DNA of 64,000 nt, taken from NCBI RefSeq assembly GCF_013282665.1, contig NZ_CP054041.1, positions 1,064,501 through 1,128,500 on the forward strand. The letters are read 5' to 3'. The translations under genes and the position numbers were made by a program. Below, in pieces: positions 1-8,193 of the stretch; within the stretch, counting starts at the first letter, position 1, and each line of letters starts with the position of its first letter. This DNA is from Listeria monocytogenes (GTDB lineage Bacteria > Bacillota > Bacilli > Lactobacillales > Listeriaceae). The notes under the pieces are model-generated. The model did no database searches, was not told the DNA's origin, and saw only the letters and a program-made list of their open reading frames with translations.

Positions 1-1610
1 AAGTCCTAGACGCCATCATGAAAGACAATATGGATGAAATCTCATCCATAGGCGCACTTTTAATCGGTATCGCCGCAGTCGGCCTTATCGCCGGGATTCT
101 AAACACAATTCTTTCAGCCAAAGTCGCTCAGGGCGTCGGCGCAGATATTCGTGAATCTAGTTTCCGTAAAATCCAAACATTTTCATTCAGCAACATCGAA
201 AAACTTTCGACAGGTAATCTTGTTGTTCGACAAACAAACGACATTACCCAAGTACAAAACTTAGTGATGCTTTCACTACAATCGCTAACAAGAATTCCGA
301 TTATGTTTATCGGAGCTTTTATTTTAGCGATGTTTACTTTACCTGAATTATGGTGGGTAATTATTGTACTCGTTGTTCTTGTTGTTCTGATTGTTGTATT
401 CACATTTGGGTCTATGGGTAAGCACTTTGCCATTATCCAGAAGTTAATTGACCGAGTGAATTCTATCGCAAAAGAAAACCTTGCTGGCATGCGCGTAGTT
501 AAATCTTTCGTGCAAGAAGACAATGAAATCAGTCGTTTTACAACTGTCAGTGACAAATTAACTCGCCACACAATCATCGTTGGGACACTTTTCTCCGTAA
601 TGATTCCTGCGTTTATGCTCGTTTCTAACTTAGCAATTGTTGTTTCTATTTTCTTTGTAGGCGACATGGCTGCTGAAAACCCTGAAGTTATCGGGGCTAT
701 CGCATCATTTATGAACTACTTAATGCAAATTATGATGGCAATTATTATCGGTGGTATGCTGATGATGATGGCTTCTCGCGCGCTTATTTCCTTGAAACGT
801 ATTACCGAAGTTTTGGAAACAGAACCAGATATTACTTACAATGAAAACGCACCAGAACAAGACCTAGAAGGTACAGTTGAATTCCGTCATGTTAGTTTCC
901 AATACGACGGTGACGATACGCCTGCTCTTAATGATATTTCATTCAAAGCAAATGTTGGCGAAATGGTCGGTATTGTTGGCGCAACAGGTTCTGGTAAATC
1001 TACCCTTGCCCAACTCATCCCTCGACTTTATGATCCAACTGAAGGTGAAGTTATTATCGGCGGAACAAACCTAAAAGATATCAACAAAAAAACACTTCGT
1101 AGCACTGTTTCCTTCGTGCTTCAACGCGCAATCCTATTCTCCGGAACCATTGCAGACAATTTACGTCATGGTAAAAAAGATGCAACTGCCGAAGAAATGG
1201 AACACGCAAGTAAAATAGCACAAGCGAAAGAGTTTATCGACAAGCAAGCAAAACTATATGAAGCACCTGTTTCCGAACGTGGAAATAACTTCTCTGGTGG
1301 ACAAAAACAACGTCTTTCGATTACACGTGGCGTTATCGGTTCGCCGAAAGTTCTAATTCTCGATGACAGCACAAGTGCGCTTGATGCAAAATCCGAGAAA
1401 TTAGTTAAAGAAGCACTGAATAAAGAACTAGACGACACAACGACTTTCATCATTGCACAAAAAATCTCTTCTGTTATTCAAGCAGATAAAATTCTCGTGC
1501 TCGATCAAGGTAAACTAGTTGGCGTTGGTTCCCATAAAGAACTTCTGAAAGAAAATGCAATCTACCGTGAAATTTACGACACTCAAAAAGGCAAGGAGGT
1601 AACCGCATAA
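1..1610 (+). CDS. ABC exporter half-transporter, subunit 1 (5' truncated by window)
   Basis: Half-transporter with an N-terminal membrane domain and a C-terminal ATPase. The reading frame is open to the window edge (codons before the Met at 18 read V-L-D-A-I), so the true start lies outside. Membrane helices fill roughly the first half. The ATPase shows Walker [10 protein letters not shown] (about nt 978-1004), signature FSGGQKQR and Walker [12 protein letters not shown]. The catalytic Glu after Walker B is Asp, and the switch His is Gln (IIAQK). It overlaps the next gene by one base (TAATG). With subunit 2 it fits a heterodimeric exporter of the LmrCD/BmrCD type having one degenerate ATP site, which suggests drug or peptide export. 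The substrate is unknown. Confidence 0.9.
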   Translation, partial: VLDAIMKDNMDEISSIGALLIGIAAVGLIAGILNTILSAKVAQGVGADIRESSFRKIQTFSFSNIEKLSTGNLVVRQTNDITQVQNLVMLSLQSLTRIPIMFIGAFILAMFTLPELWWVIIVLVVLVVLIVVFTFGSMGKHFAIIQKLIDRVNSIAKENLAGMRVVKSFVQEDNEISRFTTVSDKLTRHTIIVGTLFSVMIPAFMLVSNLAIVVSIFFVGDMAAENPEVIGAIASFMNYLMQIMMAIIIGGMLMMMASRALISLKRITEVLETEPDITYNENAPEQDLEGTVEFRHVSFQYDGDDTPALNDISFKANVGEMVGIVGATGSGKSTLAQLIPRLYDPTEGEVIIGGTNLKDINKKTLRSTVSFVLQRAILFSGTIADNLRHGKKDATAEEMEHASKIAQAKEFIDKQAKLYEAPVSERGNNFSGGQKQRLSITRGVIGSPKVLILDDSTSALDAKSEKLVKEALNKELDDTTTFIIAQKISSVIQADKILVLDQGKLVGVGSHKELLKENAIYREIYDTQKGKEVTA

Positions 1611-3382
1611 TGAAAGAGTTCAAACAAATTAGTCGCTTTTTCTGGCACTATCTGCGGGGTTATAAGCCTCAACTTTTTGTCATTTTAATTGCTGTAGTTT
1701 TTGCGACATACCTTCAAGTAAAAGCACCACAATATATTGGTAACGCTGTTCAAGAGCTTGGAGATTACGTGGTTCGTTTACTACAAACGGGTGTTGATGA
1801 CAAGAGTGACTTCATCCATATCATTTGGATGCTGATTCTCTGCTACGTACTGCTCGCTGCTGCCACTTTTATCCAAAGTATCATTATGACAGGGGTAGCT
1901 GGTAAATCGACGAACAGAATGCGTATAGGGCTTTTCCGCAAGATGGAAAAACTATCGATTCGTTTCTTCGATAGCCGCAATGATGGCGAAATGCTTAGCC
2001 GTTTCACTAGTGACTTAGATAATATTTCCAATACACTAAACCAAGCATTGATCCAAGTACTATCCAACGTCGCGCTAATGATTGGTGTTATCATCATGAT
2101 GTTCCAACAAAATGTAGAACTAGCCTTCGTTACTCTAATATCTGCTCCATTTGCGATTATTATTGCAACAGTGATTATTCGAAAAGCACGTAAATTCGTT
2201 GATGTTCAACAAGATGAACTAGGCGTACTTAACGGCTACATTGATGAAAAAATTTCTGGTCAAAAAATTATTATCACAAATGGCTTAGAAGAAGAAACTA
2301 TTGAGGGCTTTGTTAAACAAAATAATGTTGTTAAAAATGCTACTTACAAAGGTCAAGTTTACTCCGGTTTACTTTTCCCAATGATGCAAGGTATTTCCCT
2401 ATTAAATACAGCTATCGTTATCTTCTTCGGTGGATGGTTAGCTCTAAACGGCGACCTTGAACGCACAGCCGCTCTTGGTTTAATCGTTATGTTCGTTCAA
2501 TATTCACAACAATTTTATATGCCTCTTACACAAATTTCGTCCCAGTACAGCTTGCTACAACTAGCAATCACTGGTGCGCGTCGTGTTAGTGAAGTATTTG
2601 CAGAGGAAGAAGAAGTAGAACGCGAAAACTTACAAACAATTGATGGTATTAATAAAGGTGTCAAACTAGATCACGTAGATTTCGCTTATGACCCTGCAAA
2701 ACCAGTTCTAAAAGACGTTTCAATTGATGTAAGTAAAGGTAAAATGGTGGCGCTTGTTGGACCAACTGGTTCTGGTAAGACAACTGTTATGAACCTGCTT
2801 AATCGCTTCTATAATGTCGATGGTGGCGCGATTCTCTTTGATGATATCGACATCCGCGACATTCGCCTTGATTCCCTTCGTAAACAAGTCGGTATCGTGC
2901 TACAAGATTCCGTACTATTTACAGGAACTATTCGCGATAACATTGTTTTCGGTAAGCCGGAAGCAAGCGACGAGGAAGTGATTAATGCTGCGAAACAAGC
3001 TAACATCCATGACTTCATTATGAACCTGGAAAAAGGTTATGAAACAGAAATCAGTGATGAAAACAATATTTTCAGCGTTGGTCAAAAGCAGCTTATGAGT
3101 ATTGCGAGAACTATTATTACGAACCCTTCTCTTCTAATTCTAGATGAAGCGACAAGTAATGTAGATACCGTAACCGAAAGCCGGATCCAAAAAGCTATGG
3201 ACAACGTAATCTCCGGCCGAACTAGCTTCGTCATCGCCCACCGTTTAAAAACCATCCTCGATGCCGACCATATCGTCGTCCTACATCAAGGTGAAGTGAT
3301 TGAACAAGGTAACCATGATGAGCTGATGAAGGCGGAAGGATTTTATTCTGAGCTTTATCATAATCAGTTTGTTATTGAGTAA
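1610..3382 (+). CDS. ABC exporter half-transporter, subunit 2
   Basis: Full-length 590-residue half-transporter: a six-helix membrane domain (about residues 15-330) followed by an ATPase. Walker A is GPTGSGKTT, the signature is the degenerate FSVGQKQ, Walker B is [12 protein letters not shown] with the catalytic Glu, and the switch His is present (VIAHR). The partner has the opposite pattern, so together they form one canonical and one degenerate ATP site, as in asymmetric ABC exporters. The RBS AAGGAGGT lies inside the end of the upstream gene, so the two are translationally coupled. The last 120 codons recur, with identical protein sequence, at 18705-19067. Confidence 0.92.
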   Translation: MKEFKQISRFFWHYLRGYKPQLFVILIAVVFATYLQVKAPQYIGNAVQELGDYVVRLLQTGVDDKSDFIHIIWMLILCYVLLAAATFIQSIIMTGVAGKSTNRMRIGLFRKMEKLSIRFFDSRNDGEMLSRFTSDLDNISNTLNQALIQVLSNVALMIGVIIMMFQQNVELAFVTLISAPFAIIIATVIIRKARKFVDVQQDELGVLNGYIDEKISGQKIIITNGLEEETIEGFVKQNNVVKNATYKGQVYSGLLFPMMQGISLLNTAIVIFFGGWLALNGDLERTAALGLIVMFVQYSQQFYMPLTQISSQYSLLQLAITGARRVSEVFAEEEEVERENLQTIDGINKGVKLDHVDFAYDPAKPVLKDVSIDVSKGKMVALVGPTGSGKTTVMNLLNRFYNVDGGAILFDDIDIRDIRLDSLRKQVGIVLQDSVLFTGTIRDNIVFGKPEASDEEVINAAKQANIHDFIMNLEKGYETEISDENNIFSVGQKQLMSIARTIITNPSLLILDEATSNVDTVTESRIQKAMDNVISGRTSFVIAHRLKTILDADHIVVLHQGEVIEQGNHDELMKAEGFYSELYHNQFVIE

Positions 3383-3384
3383 AA

Positions 3385-3486
3385 CTAAAAACCCCACTGT
3401 TGAATAACATCAATAGCGGGGTTTTTCCTTGTTTCCAAAGTCTCATCAGTAAGTATATTTCCACATAAACATTTTATTTTCACCAT
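3385..3486 (-). pseudogene. Truncated CxC-G motif gene fragment at the island edge
   Basis: ATG at 3486 with a GGAGAG ribosome site opens a 33-codon frame starting MVKIKCLCGNILTDET. The CLCGN pattern looks like the N-terminus of small zinc-ribbon proteins of the kind found among immunity genes. The frame then runs straight into the reverse complement of the ABC terminator and stops at 3385, so only about the first 19 codons are original. I read it as a gene broken at the junction of the toxin/immunity island with the core chromosome. Confidence 0.5.
3387..3427 (+). terminator. Rho-independent terminator of the ABC exporter operon
   Basis: AACCCC...GGGGTT hairpin (stem continued by CTGTTGA/ATCAATAG with G-U pairs) followed by TTTTT, directly after the exporter stop codon. 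A truncated reverse-strand reading frame runs through it. Confidence 0.85.
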
Positions 3487-3498
3487 TAAATCACTCTC

Positions 3499-3810
3499 CT
3501 ATTTTATAAATGTGATTCTATCAACTACATCCTCAGTTTTCATCATAGGGTATTTTTTATTAAAGTTGTTCAGCATCTCTTTTAATGAATTTGCTTCGTC
3601 TGGAATAGACTCTTCCAAGTCTGACCAATGTTCGAATATAATTTTCTCTGGTAATTCAACTAATCCTGTTATAGTATCCCAAAAAGCATCCCAATTTCCT
3701 CCATAATAATCAGGAAAATCAAGCTCTTGTTTTAATAAAATTTGTAACTCTTCTTTAGTTGACACTTTTTTTAAATCTATTGTAACTTCCTTTTTTGCCG
3801 AAGCGCACAT
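3499..3810 (-). CDS. Barstar-family (ribonuclease inhibitor-like) orphan immunity protein
   Basis: 103 residues with the barstar hallmark FPDYYGGNWDAFWD (about residues 32-45), preceded by a TIDLKKVSTKEEL segment and followed by an acidic helix. Barstar-like proteins bind and block barnase-type RNases in the cytoplasm. No barnase-like toxin lies beside it, so it appears to be a retained orphan immunity gene at the far end of the WapA cassette array. AGGAG lies about 10 bases before the ATG. The assignment is from motif recognition only. Confidence 0.75.
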   Translation of the reverse strand: MCASAKKEVTIDLKKVSTKEELQILLKQELDFPDYYGGNWDAFWDTITGLVELPEKIIFEHWSDLEESIPDEANSLKEMLNNFNKKYPMMKTEDVVDRITFIK

Positions 3811-3921
3811 ATTATTTTCACTCCTATAAAATTACCAAAAAATCAATTGTTCTTATAGTGGTCTGTTGTTATATACATCAAACTGTACTACTTTATATTT
3901 AAATTTTACTTTTAAAACTTA

Positions 3922-4449
3922 TTACTTTAATTTCTCTTTTTCGTTATCCAACCATTTTTTATGATTGGAAATAACTTCATAGAAATGTTTCTCAGTATAA
4001 AATTGTTGAGGTTCTAATTTATTTTCAATTCCTTGATACTGATAAGGCATATCGAAAGGAGAATTTAAATCTAGCCAGAATTCACTAACCTCTAACAAAG
4101 CATTTACATAATCTTTATTCGATATTTTATTTAATAGATTATTAACTAAAATCCATCTCCATCTATAGTAGGACTTCAAATCTTGTGCAATAGATTCTTT
4201 AAGCTCATCTAGAAGTTTGTATAATTCATTCTCATCATAAGGTCTACATAAACTTCCAAGCTCCCATAAATAAGGATTTTGTTCCTCTATATTTTTAGAT
4301 AGATAGTCTAATGTGTATTTCATTACAAGTTCATTATCAAGCATTTCTTGTAAGTAAAAATTGTTATCTGAATATCCAAATCTCCCTACTTTAAGCTCAT
4401 TCCAAGAAAAAGGAATATCATATTCTTTAAATTCATTTATATAATTCAT
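3922..4449 (-). CDS. Immunity protein for the adjacent orphan toxin (DUF2247-like?)
   Basis: 175-residue soluble acidic protein without a signal peptide or membrane helix. Its ATG overlaps the stop codon of the upstream toxin fragment by one base (TAATG), the coupling expected of a toxin-immunity pair. The N-terminal segment IPFSWNELKVGRFGY and the Leu/Glu-rich helices recall DUF2247 immunity proteins, but that link is weak. The role as antitoxin for the 4449-5340 toxin is inferred from position. Confidence 0.6.
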   Translation of the reverse strand: MNYINEFKEYDIPFSWNELKVGRFGYSDNNFYLQEMLDNELVMKYTLDYLSKNIEEQNPYLWELGSLCRPYDENELYKLLDELKESIAQDLKSYYRWRWILVNNLLNKISNKDYVNALLEVSEFWLDLNSPFDMPYQYQGIENKLEPQQFYTEKHFYEVISNHKKWLDNEKEKLK

Positions 4450-5340
4450 TATTTTATTGGCACCCCTGTCAATTCTGAATTTCTAACAAACATTCTATGC
4501 GTAACTTTCCCATCTTGAATTATCCACTCAAAACGACCCATGACCCCGTTTTGACTTCCTTGAACTTGATATATTTTAGCGTTACCTAAATCTGTGACTT
4601 TAGCCAAATCAGCGTAATTATCAACGATATCAGAGAAACCATGCGCTTTTGGAACGTGAGGAAACTCATCAGTGATAATTGAAGTTTGTTTTGTAGGCGT
4701 TTTTCCTGTTAACGGATCAATTTCATAAATAGAACCTTTTTCTTTAACAGGTTTTATATTATCTACCTTCAAACCACTTCCAGTTCTAGGGGCTTCTAGA
4801 ACCGGATTAGATTTGCTACTTTCTTTAATTACAGCCTTAGAAACCAGTTTTGTGCCACCTTTTCCTCCAACTTTGACTAAAATTCCAGCAATTAATAGTT
4901 CTTCTGGACCCGGTATGACAAGCATAAGTGCATAAGTGCTCCATTCACCTATTTTCTCAGAAACTTCTGCGCTTTTTTCCTTATCAATATTTCCGTTCGC
5001 ATCAAAAGCCCATACTTCATCCGGTCTTGGATAGCCCGCTTTGTAGTCGTAGGTTGGATCGCTATAGCCTTTCTTTTGACTTTCTAAGAATTCTTGGTTT
5101 TTACATAAGGCTTTTTTGACTGTTTTAACAACTTTTTTTAGTGGTTTTCTTGATTTTATTTACTTTTTTCACGATAGTCTGTTTGGCTTTTTTATAGACC
5201 TTCTTAACTGTTTTTCGAGCTTGTTTAATCGATTTCTTAGCTGCTTTCTTGAATTTTGTTACTGTTTTTTGGACTTTTTTGGTGGTTTTCTTCACGACGC
5301 GTTTTACTTTTTTGGTTGCTTTTTTAAGCCATTTTGAGAT
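4449..5340 (-). pseudogene. Orphan WapA/Rhs C-terminal toxin cassette with frameshift in an A7 run
   Basis: Reading from 5340 leftwards, the frame begins at KWLKKATKKVKR, closely matching the lysine-rich linker of the full WapA (around 9410), and shows no start or YD repeats: a displaced toxin tip. After about 70 codons it ends at a TAA. Removing one base from the A7 run (T7 at 5133-5139 on the + strand) restores a frame that continues to 4449 with no further stop. The intact distal part (ATG at 4925) is 158 residues and ends with HGFSDIVDNYADL, GRFEWIIQDGKVTHRMFV and GVPIK. That ending resembles my memory of the C-termini of Bacillus LXG RNase toxins such as YobL. The RNase activity is inference. 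Confidence 0.65.
5115..5340. repeat. Lysine-rich linker repeat, copy 2 (shared with 9085-9432)
   Basis: The - strand encodes a near-continuous Lys-rich linker (KKATKKVK, KKVQKTVTKFKKAAKKS). It matches the WapA linker at 9085-9432 in both protein and DNA: runs such as the coding of VQKTVTKFKKAAKKSI differ at only a few third positions. Direct repeats about 4 kb apart in the same orientation could support recombination that swaps toxin tips. Confidence 0.75.
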
Positions 5341-5416
5341 GTGCTTGTATTAATAATCAACGTAATGCATTTTTTTATTTGAATCTTAATTTAATAAAAG
5401 TAGTACTTTATACGCA

Positions 5417-5561
5417 TTTAAGAGAGCTCTTTCAAGCTCTCTTAAACGAATCGTCATGTACTAAAACTACAGCTAGCATTTTAATAGCTATCGTAAACTT
5501 GATTAGTGAGTTTCTCCTTACTAGTCAAGGTTTTACTATCCGGCTCCAATCAGATAGTAAA
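5417..5561. other. Cluster of inverted repeats in a non-coding gap
   Basis: The gap 5341-5569 has no credible gene but holds several hairpins: a 12-bp perfect stem (TTTAAGAGAGCT, 5417-5428, with its complement at 5435-5446), a small AGCTA/TAGCT stem (5471-5489), a 10-bp stem CTTGATTAGT with its near-complement (5498-5529), and TTTACTATC/GATAGTAAA (5532-5561) followed by GTGCTTTTTT on the + strand. It could be a structured RNA, a boundary element between cassettes, or plain terminators. Confidence 0.4.
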
Positions 5562-5569
5562 GTGCTTTT

Positions 5570-5926
5570 TTATTTAGTTATACTTACCATTTTCATATCG
5601 CCTGTTTTCAAGTTTACTTTAAACCTTCTTCCTGAAAAATCTGTTACAAATAAATGATTACTTTCATCTACATACATAAGAACAATGGGTGAACAAGTAA
5701 ATTCAAGGTTATCTTTAGGAGGGGAATTCTTAATTTGCCAAACAATATTTCCCATTTTATCTATCGCGTAAACATTATTATCCTCACCTTCTATATACTC
5801 TGATGAATTCATGATAAGTGCTAATCTTACAAATACATACTCATCATTTTGTTTAATTTCATCAATTTTCTTTGGGAATTTGATTTTTTTACCTGAAATT
5901 TCTAACTCATTATCTTTATATTGCAT
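5570..5926 (-). CDS. Immunity protein paired with the TNT-like orphan toxin
   Basis: 118-residue cytoplasmic protein beginning MQYKDNELEI. I chose the ATG at 5926 because GGAG lies eight bases upstream, overlapping the end of the toxin gene (GGAGAATAACAATG); a longer frame has no such site. The middle part (VYAIDKMGNIVWQI) resembles immunity proteins with a beta-propeller-blade-like repeat, but I do not recognise the family securely. Adjacency to the toxin stop (2 bases) is the main evidence for function. Confidence 0.6.
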   Translation of the reverse strand: MQYKDNELEISGKKIKFPKKIDEIKQNDEYVFVRLALIMNSSEYIEGEDNNVYAIDKMGNIVWQIKNSPPKDNLEFTCSPIVLMYVDESNHLFVTDFSGRRFKVNLKTGDMKMVSITK

Positions 5927-5928
5927 TG

Positions 5929-6438
5929 TTATTCTCCGCTCCAATCTATAATTTTCCCTATTTCTTTAAACTCACCAATTTTTTGTTGCATCATATCGAA
6001 TTGGAATCCACCGCCTTTGCTTCCAAATATTGGATTAACTTCCCCTGCTCTAATAGTACTACCTTTAGGTAACGTAACTTCTCCAATATATTTAGGTAGT
6101 TGAGGCAACGCAAATTTTTCTTTTATTTGTAAAGGGGTTAATCCTTTAATATCTTCAACTCGCATGACCCAGCCTCCATACAACCCACTGTCCACACCAT
6201 CATATACCCTAACAAATTTGGTTTCTTCTAAGAGTTTTATTTCCTGGACAACAGTTTTAGGAGTGTACGGCGGGTGCTCGTATCCTTGCTTTTTCCACCA
6301 GGCATTAACAGTCTCAGCTGATTCGTATTTATTGACCTTTACTTTATTTTTTATACTTCCTAATTGATTATCTAAATACTCAAAACCCTTAGCTCTCTTA
6401 GTCACAGCCTTAGGAAACAGTTTCGAACCAATCTTCAC
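5929..6438 (-). CDS. Orphan toxin C-terminus, TNT-like (possible NAD glycohydrolase)
   Basis: 169 residues with no signal peptide, no export domain and a poor start (GTG at 6438 directly on AGGAG), as expected of a displaced WapA/Rhs tip. The C-terminal part has the order KFVRVYDG ... GGWVMR ... ALPQLPKYI ... PKGSTIRAGEVNPIFG ... GGGFQFD. A Leu-Pro segment, a Gly at the turn and a terminal FG-x-GGG-x-Q motif are features of the TNT (tuberculosis necrotizing toxin) NADase fold. The similarity is by eye. It is followed at once by its presumed immunity gene. Confidence 0.55.
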   Translation of the reverse strand: MKIGSKLFPKAVTKRAKGFEYLDNQLGSIKNKVKVNKYESAETVNAWWKKQGYEHPPYTPKTVVQEIKLLEETKFVRVYDGVDSGLYGGWVMRVEDIKGLTPLQIKEKFALPQLPKYIGEVTLPKGSTIRAGEVNPIFGSKGGGFQFDMMQQKIGEFKEIGKIIDWSGE

Positions 6439-6540
6439 TCCTACTTTTTATACGGAATATGTACATCTGAACTTTTTCAATCAACAATTTTTCCCTTTTG
6501 TTAGAAATTACTTAATTATATCTTATCACTCCTCAATCAA

Positions 6541-7143
6541 TTACAATTGTCTACTCAAATTTTCTATTTTTATCTGTTGTTCCTCATCATTTGCTAGTTC
6601 ACTCGCTTTTGTTAAAAAACTTCTTATAAACTCAGTTATAGTTTTTATAAAGTTATCTTTTTCTATTCGTACGCTTCCCTTAGTCATTTGAAATTCAATA
6701 CCACTTTCTTGCCAAAAGTCATTATCCCCACATATCTCAATATCATTTCCTACTCTTCTGAAATAAACTTGCGGCAAAATCGAGCCTTCTCTATAAGAAA
6801 ACCAATTATGTTTAAAAATCCATGTACTTTTTGCGCTATACCAAAGATATTCTTCAATAATATCCTCCGATTCGAATTGGTCAGCTTCACTTATTAGCTC
6901 TAGGGTAGTATCTCCCTTCACTGGAAGAGGGAACGGATCATAACCAATTATATATTCGATATTTTCACACATCCACGTTACTACACAAAAAAGATTCCAT
7001 GAATAAGATTTTAAATTACCATCCTTTTTATAACTACAGAGATTCTTGCCGTTGATATAGAATTCTAAATTGCCTTCTCCAAGCTCCTTATCAGTATTAA
7101 ATTTGTAGTCAATGGAGATTGAGCTCAAATTATTCTTTTTCAT
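6541..7143 (-). CDS. Unknown 200-residue protein in the toxin/immunity array
   Basis: Soluble, acidic and Trp/Tyr-rich (VVTWMCENIEYIIGYDPF, EEYLWYSAKSTWIF, HNWFSYREG) with no signal peptide or membrane helix. It begins with ATG at 7143 and is read in the same direction as the surrounding immunity genes. I do not recognise the family. It may be a solitary immunity protein whose toxin tip has been lost, or an unrelated cargo gene. The low GC content is typical of the neighbouring immunity genes and unlike wapA. Confidence 0.6.
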   Translation of the reverse strand: MKKNNLSSISIDYKFNTDKELGEGNLEFYINGKNLCSYKKDGNLKSYSWNLFCVVTWMCENIEYIIGYDPFPLPVKGDTTLELISEADQFESEDIIEEYLWYSAKSTWIFKHNWFSYREGSILPQVYFRRVGNDIEICGDNDFWQESGIEFQMTKGSVRIEKDNFIKTITEFIRSFLTKASELANDEEQQIKIENLSRQL

Positions 7144-7202
7144 TTCATGTCAACTTTCTCCTTATATATTCGCATATAGCTCCATGAGTCTTCTATTTCA
7201 AA

Positions 7203-7550
7203 TTATAAAAACTCTTTTATTAACTCTTGGGTTTTTACACCTAATAAATTATATAAATCCCTTTTTTCCTTAAAAAGATAAGCGATACTCTCTAAAACAC
7301 TAAAAGTCACTACATCAACTGCATATTCATCTTCCAATTCCAATATCTTTTCAACATACTCAAACGCCTGTACCATTTCCATTTGCTTATTTTCTTCTAT
7401 GCACCCAGTCAAATATGGTGTAAATACATCCCCATAGGCAGTATGAGAACCTGTATCATCACCTTCTTGCCAGCTTGTCTCCTCTACATATTCTTCGTTT
7501 AGATTCGGAAACGATTCCACCAATAATTTATTTAGTTCTTTACTTTTCAA
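7203..7550 (-). CDS. Immunity protein for the degenerate type-28-like toxin
   Basis: 115 residues, strongly acidic, with WQEGDDTGSHTAYGDVFTPYL near residue 27 and an all-helical second half (VQAFEYVEKILELEDE). It resembles DUF7674-type immunity proteins, a tentative link. The start is TTG at 7550, with AGGAGGG in the last codons of the toxin remnant, whose stop lies just before it. It remains intact although the toxin is broken, a pattern common for immunity genes that still protect against sibling strains. Confidence 0.6.
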   Translation of the reverse strand: MKSKELNKLLVESFPNLNEEYVEETSWQEGDDTGSHTAYGDVFTPYLTGCIEENKQMEMVQAFEYVEKILELEDEYAVDVVTFSVLESIAYLFKEKRDLYNLLGVKTQELIKEFL

Positions 7551-7552
7551 CC

Positions 7553-7771
7553 TTAGTTCCCTCCTAACGCGTCGTTAAAGTCCATTAAAAGGTCATTTGC
7601 AATTTTTGAATCATCTGGATTCAGGTTTTGCTTATTAATAATATTTTCCAAATTTGTAACTCTTTCGGTAGCTATTTGAATATGTCATTTTCCACCAACC
7701 AATTCACCAGTTTTTAATTCATGTCTTACTGCATTTGCTAAACCACCGTCGCCAGTTGTTGCCCCAGGGCG
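7553..7771 (-). pseudogene. Degenerate orphan toxin tip, polymorphic toxin type 28-like
   Basis: The - strand frame reads RPGATTGDGGLANAVRHELK, then TGELVGGK, a TGA stop (7685-7687), and then HIQIATERVTNLENII up to DFNDALGG before a TAA. The GGK-x-HIQ and terminal NALGG-like pattern recalls polymorphic toxin type 28 domains. The TGA sits where family members usually have a Ser (TCA to TGA needs one change). No start codon or export domain precedes it. It is a displaced, inactivated WapA tip. Confidence 0.6.
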
Positions 7772-7802
7772 GGTGTAAGGAGATTAATTGTTTACTATCC
7801 TT

Positions 7803-8180
7803 TTAATTCAGCTTAATCCAGTCTAATGTATCTTTTTTATTATTGACTAAATAAATGAACTCTTGCAAAGATATCTTAACTCTAGTCTGTTCCTCACTTA
7901 TGCCATTTTCTTCACTAACCGCATCAAGAATTAAAACTTCATCTTGAATACTGGAAATTAAATACTGATTTCCTTCAATATATAAACCTTCATATGCTTC
8001 TCCTGTATACAATATATCCTTATATTTTGCTTGCTTAACTATATCGCTACTTGTAAGAAAGTCTATGGTTTCCTCTAAGTTATCCTTATCAATTTCAGAT
8101 ATTAAAAAATCTTGTATTTTACTCACCTGTTGTCTATTATAATTAGACAAAATTTGTTGAACAGAAAAATTTGTACTCAT
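7803..8180 (-). CDS. Cognate immunity protein of the full-length WapA toxin
   Basis: 125-residue cytoplasmic protein starting 13 bases after the wapA stop. The wapA stop codon overlaps its RBS (TAGGAGG). Acidic, helical N-terminal half (FLISEIDKDNLEETIDFL) and a beta-rich middle (YIEGNQYLISSIQDEVLIL). I do not recognise a family. Position directly after the toxin tip is the standard place for the WapA/Rhs immunity gene (WapI in Bacillus). Confidence 0.65.
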   Translation of the reverse strand: MSTNFSVQQILSNYNRQQVSKIQDFLISEIDKDNLEETIDFLTSSDIVKQAKYKDILYTGEAYEGLYIEGNQYLISSIQDEVLILDAVSEENGISEEQTRVKISLQEFIYLVNNKKDTLDWIKLN

Positions 8181-8193
8181 TATATAATACCTC

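Noticed and set aside
5116..5657. + strand Phe/Cys-rich reading frames
   Set aside because: They are the reverse complement of the Lys-rich toxin linker or lie over hairpins; no ribosome sites and highly biased composition.
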